In this document: in pieces, positions 32,210-33,646 of the stretch
Layout: the number at the start of each line of letters is the position of its first letter
How positions within the stretch are numbered: position 1 is the first letter of the stretch
Assembly (NCBI GenBank): GCA_900766165.1
Contig: CAAFUK010000040.1
Location: forward strand, 1-33,646
Direction of reading: 5' to 3'
From: an uncultured Collinsella sp.
GTDB taxonomy: Bacteria > Actinomycetota > Coriobacteriia > Coriobacteriales > Coriobacteriaceae
DNA: 33,646 nucleotides
The notes under the pieces: generated by a model
Databases searched by the model: none
The model's input: only the letters and a program-made list of their open reading frames with translations
What the model was told of the DNA's origin: nothing
Translations under genes and position numbers: made by a program

Positions 32210-32706
32210 TACCACTGACCATTCTGTTGGGCGGCACCCTCGTTGAGCTGCTGACGGCAACGGGTAACGGTGCCAGTCAGGCTCTTGAGGTTCTCCTCCA
32301 GGTGCGTAAAGACCTGCTCTGCGTAGTCCTCGGCAGCATAACGCGTCTCGCGCTCGTACTGCTGGGCACGATCGCGGATGTCGTCGGCCTGCTGCTGCGC
32401 AAGTCGGACGATCTCCTGCTCACCAGCAATGGTGAGGGCCTGCTGCTGAGCGTCGGCGATGATGGAATCGGCCTGAGCAGCGGCGGAAGCCATAAGCTCC
32501 TCGCGCTCCTTAAGGATACGGCGGGACTTCTGCCACTCCTCGGGATAGCTCATGCGGATCTCGTCGAGGATGTTGAAGAACACGTCGGCGTCGATGACCT
32601 TGAACTGAGCGTTCTTGCCGAAAGGCGGCTTGGCTTCCTCGATCAGCCCTTCGAGCTCATCGACCAAGCTGACGATCCTATCGCCAGGAAAATTCTCGCC
32701 CGGCAT
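32209..32706 (-). CDS. SepIVA/DivIVA-like coiled-coil protein
   Basis: A 165-residue protein predicted to be mostly helical. The N-terminal part (residues 1-55) has DRIVSLVDELEGLIEEA and GKNAQFKVIDADVFFNILDEI, then a long coiled coil (about 62-145: RRILKEREELMASAAAQADS, AQQQALTIAGEQEIVRLAQQ, DIRDRAQQYERETRYAAED), with a Gln-rich end. No membrane segment. In mycobacteria the gene just upstream of the DUF177 gene (Rv2927c, SepIVA) encodes a septum- and pole-located coiled-coil protein; position and architecture match here, so a role in division or polar growth is inferred. Start ATG 32706 with AAAGGAG five bases upstream. Coupled to the DUF177 gene by a 1-base overlap. Confidence 0.75.
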   Translation of the reverse strand: MPGENFPGDRIVSLVDELEGLIEEAKPPFGKNAQFKVIDADVFFNILDEIRMSYPEEWQKSRRILKEREELMASAAAQADSIIADAQQQALTIAGEQEIVRLAQQQADDIRDRAQQYERETRYAAEDYAEQVFTHLEENLKSLTGTVTRCRQQLNEGAAQQNGQW

Positions 32707-32774
32707 CCGGTCTCCTTTCATAGGTAACATATCATCGTGCTAGTTTACCACATGCCACCAGGCAATAAAAAACG

Positions 32775-33272
32775 TCACGAAAAGCGATGTCTGAGCGCTT
32801 CAACCACGTTGGACGGGACAAACGTCGATACATCGCTGCCGAGCGAGGCGATCTGGCGAACAACCGAGCTCGAGATATAGCCGTACTGCGGCGCACTCAT
32901 GACAAAGATGGACTCCAGCTCGTTATCCAAGCGGTAGTTGAGGTCGGCCTGCTGCAGCTCGTACTCAAAGTCAGTCATGGCGCGCAGACCCTTGACCACG
33001 GCCCCCGCCCCCTGATCACGAGCGAAGTCGACCAAGAGGCCAGTAAAGGGCAGGACCTCGACGCCATCGATATCACCGAGTGCCTCACGGGCCAGCGCCA
33101 CGCGTTCATCGAGCGTAAACGTGGTGCCCACACCGTTTTTGCCCTGCGACTCGGCAACGGCCACGATCACACTGGGAAAAATGCGGCGGGCGCGGCGGAT
33201 GACGTCGATATGGCCAAACGTGATGGGATCGAAGGTACCCGGAACGATGACGCGGTTAATGGTGTCACTCAT
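32775..33272 (-). CDS. coaD: Phosphopantetheine adenylyltransferase
   Basis: A 165-residue nucleotidyltransferase catalysing ATP + 4'-phosphopantetheine to dephospho-CoA, the penultimate step of CoA synthesis. Conserved: VIVPGTFDPITFGHIDVIRR with the TxGH motif, ESQGKNGVGTTFTLDERV, GLRAMTDFEYELQQADLNYR and YGYISSSVVRQIASLG. The start is ATG 33272 with AGGGGGA about seven bases upstream; it overlaps the rsmD stop by eight bases. A longer frame to 33392 lies inside rsmD. A rsmD-coaD pair is widely conserved. Confidence 0.96.
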   Translation of the reverse strand: MSDTINRVIVPGTFDPITFGHIDVIRRARRIFPSVIVAVAESQGKNGVGTTFTLDERVALAREALGDIDGVEVLPFTGLLVDFARDQGAGAVVKGLRAMTDFEYELQQADLNYRLDNELESIFVMSAPQYGYISSSVVRQIASLGSDVSTFVPSNVVEALRHRFS

Positions 33273-33646
33273 GGGCATCCCCCTGAAACGTCGTGCCGTC
33301 GCTGTCATCGGCATCGGTGGCGGTATCGTCATCCTCGACCTCGCCGACCCAACGGAGCAGGTCGACCGAGGTGATGCCATAGCGTTTCTCACGCACGGTT
33401 ACAAAGCCGGCAGGATGTGCACCCGCGTCGGCGGCAGCATGCTCAAACAGAGCATAGGCACCCGGGGTGAGCAGACCCTGCTGGGCCAGGTTCTGCAGCA
33501 GCTCGTCGACCGGCTTGGCACCAAAAGCATAGGGCGGGTCGAGCAAGACCAGATCGAAGGGGCCGCCCGGCACGCGGCCGCGCGAAGCGCTCGCAAGGAC
33601 ATCGCCCGTGACCACGCGCCAACGCGCACGGTCACGGCACAGCGAC
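33265..33646 (-). CDS. rsmD: 16S rRNA (guanine-966-N2)-methyltransferase, C-terminal part (cut by window end)
   Basis: About 126 residues of the C-terminal portion of RsmD, which methylates G966 of 16S rRNA with S-adenosylmethionine. The catalytic DPPY motif is in FDLVLLDPPYAFG, and GDVLA, PGAYALFEHAA and REKRYGITSVDLLRW (YG) agree with the family. The frame remains open to the window edge and reads LCRDRARWRVVTGDV there. An acidic tail (DDDTATDADDSDGT) extends past the core. It overlaps coaD by eight bases. The N-terminal substrate-binding part is outside the window. Confidence 0.93.
   Translation of the reverse strand, partial: SLCRDRARWRVVTGDVLASASRGRVPGGPFDLVLLDPPYAFGAKPVDELLQNLAQQGLLTPGAYALFEHAAADAGAHPAGFVTVREKRYGITSVDLLRWVGEVEDDDTATDADDSDGTTFQGDAHE

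Overview
The window reads as a chromosomal contig end from a GC-rich Gram-positive actinobacterium, most likely class Coriobacteriia and plausibly Collinsella. This is inferred from the high GC, the actinobacterial-style coaD / SepIVA-like / DUF177 / rpmF / plsX / acpP / rnc / smc / ftsY / ffh block, the class I T-box leader in front of ileS, and the DUF134-NifX fusion gene. No rRNA, tRNA, CRISPR array, prophage or insertion sequence was found. Bases 1-20 are not genomic: they match an Illumina adapter end, so the contig stops artificially inside alaS.

Left part (21-9052), almost all on the minus strand: the 5' part of alaS; a tightly overlapping four-gene operon (coiled-coil membrane protein, degenerate anti-sigma-like ATPase-fold protein, SigB/SigF-type sigma factor, AI-2E family transporter); rarA; a dGTPase; a short prepilin peptidase; and a membrane family 2 glycosyltransferase.

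Middle part (9135-19632): lspA-rluD with a 1-nt stop/start overlap; ileS under a tRNA-Ile T-box with an atypical bulge; a plus-strand iron-containing alcohol/glycerol dehydrogenase; a DUF523 protein; ftsH; a collapsed cobO-like pseudogene; a 69-bp inverted-repeat element; and a MATE exporter.

Right part (19758-33646): an rRNA/tRNA SpoU-type methyltransferase; thyA-folA (dTMP synthesis and folate recycling); a divergent DUF134-NifX fusion with a His/Cys-rich metal tail, two phased dyads around its promoter and an internal start site; then a long minus-strand housekeeping cluster running rsmD-coaD-SepIVA-like-DUF177-rpmF-plsX-acpP-rnc-smc-ftsY-ffh. That cluster joins CoA and fatty-acid precursor supply, ribosome assembly, cell-pole growth, RNA processing, chromosome condensation and SRP-dependent membrane targeting.

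The least ordinary signals are the two-product architecture and paired operators of the DUF134-NifX gene, the divergent T-box bulge of ileS, the anti-sigma-like protein without its ATP-site residues, the cobO remnant, and two families of intergenic palindromes.
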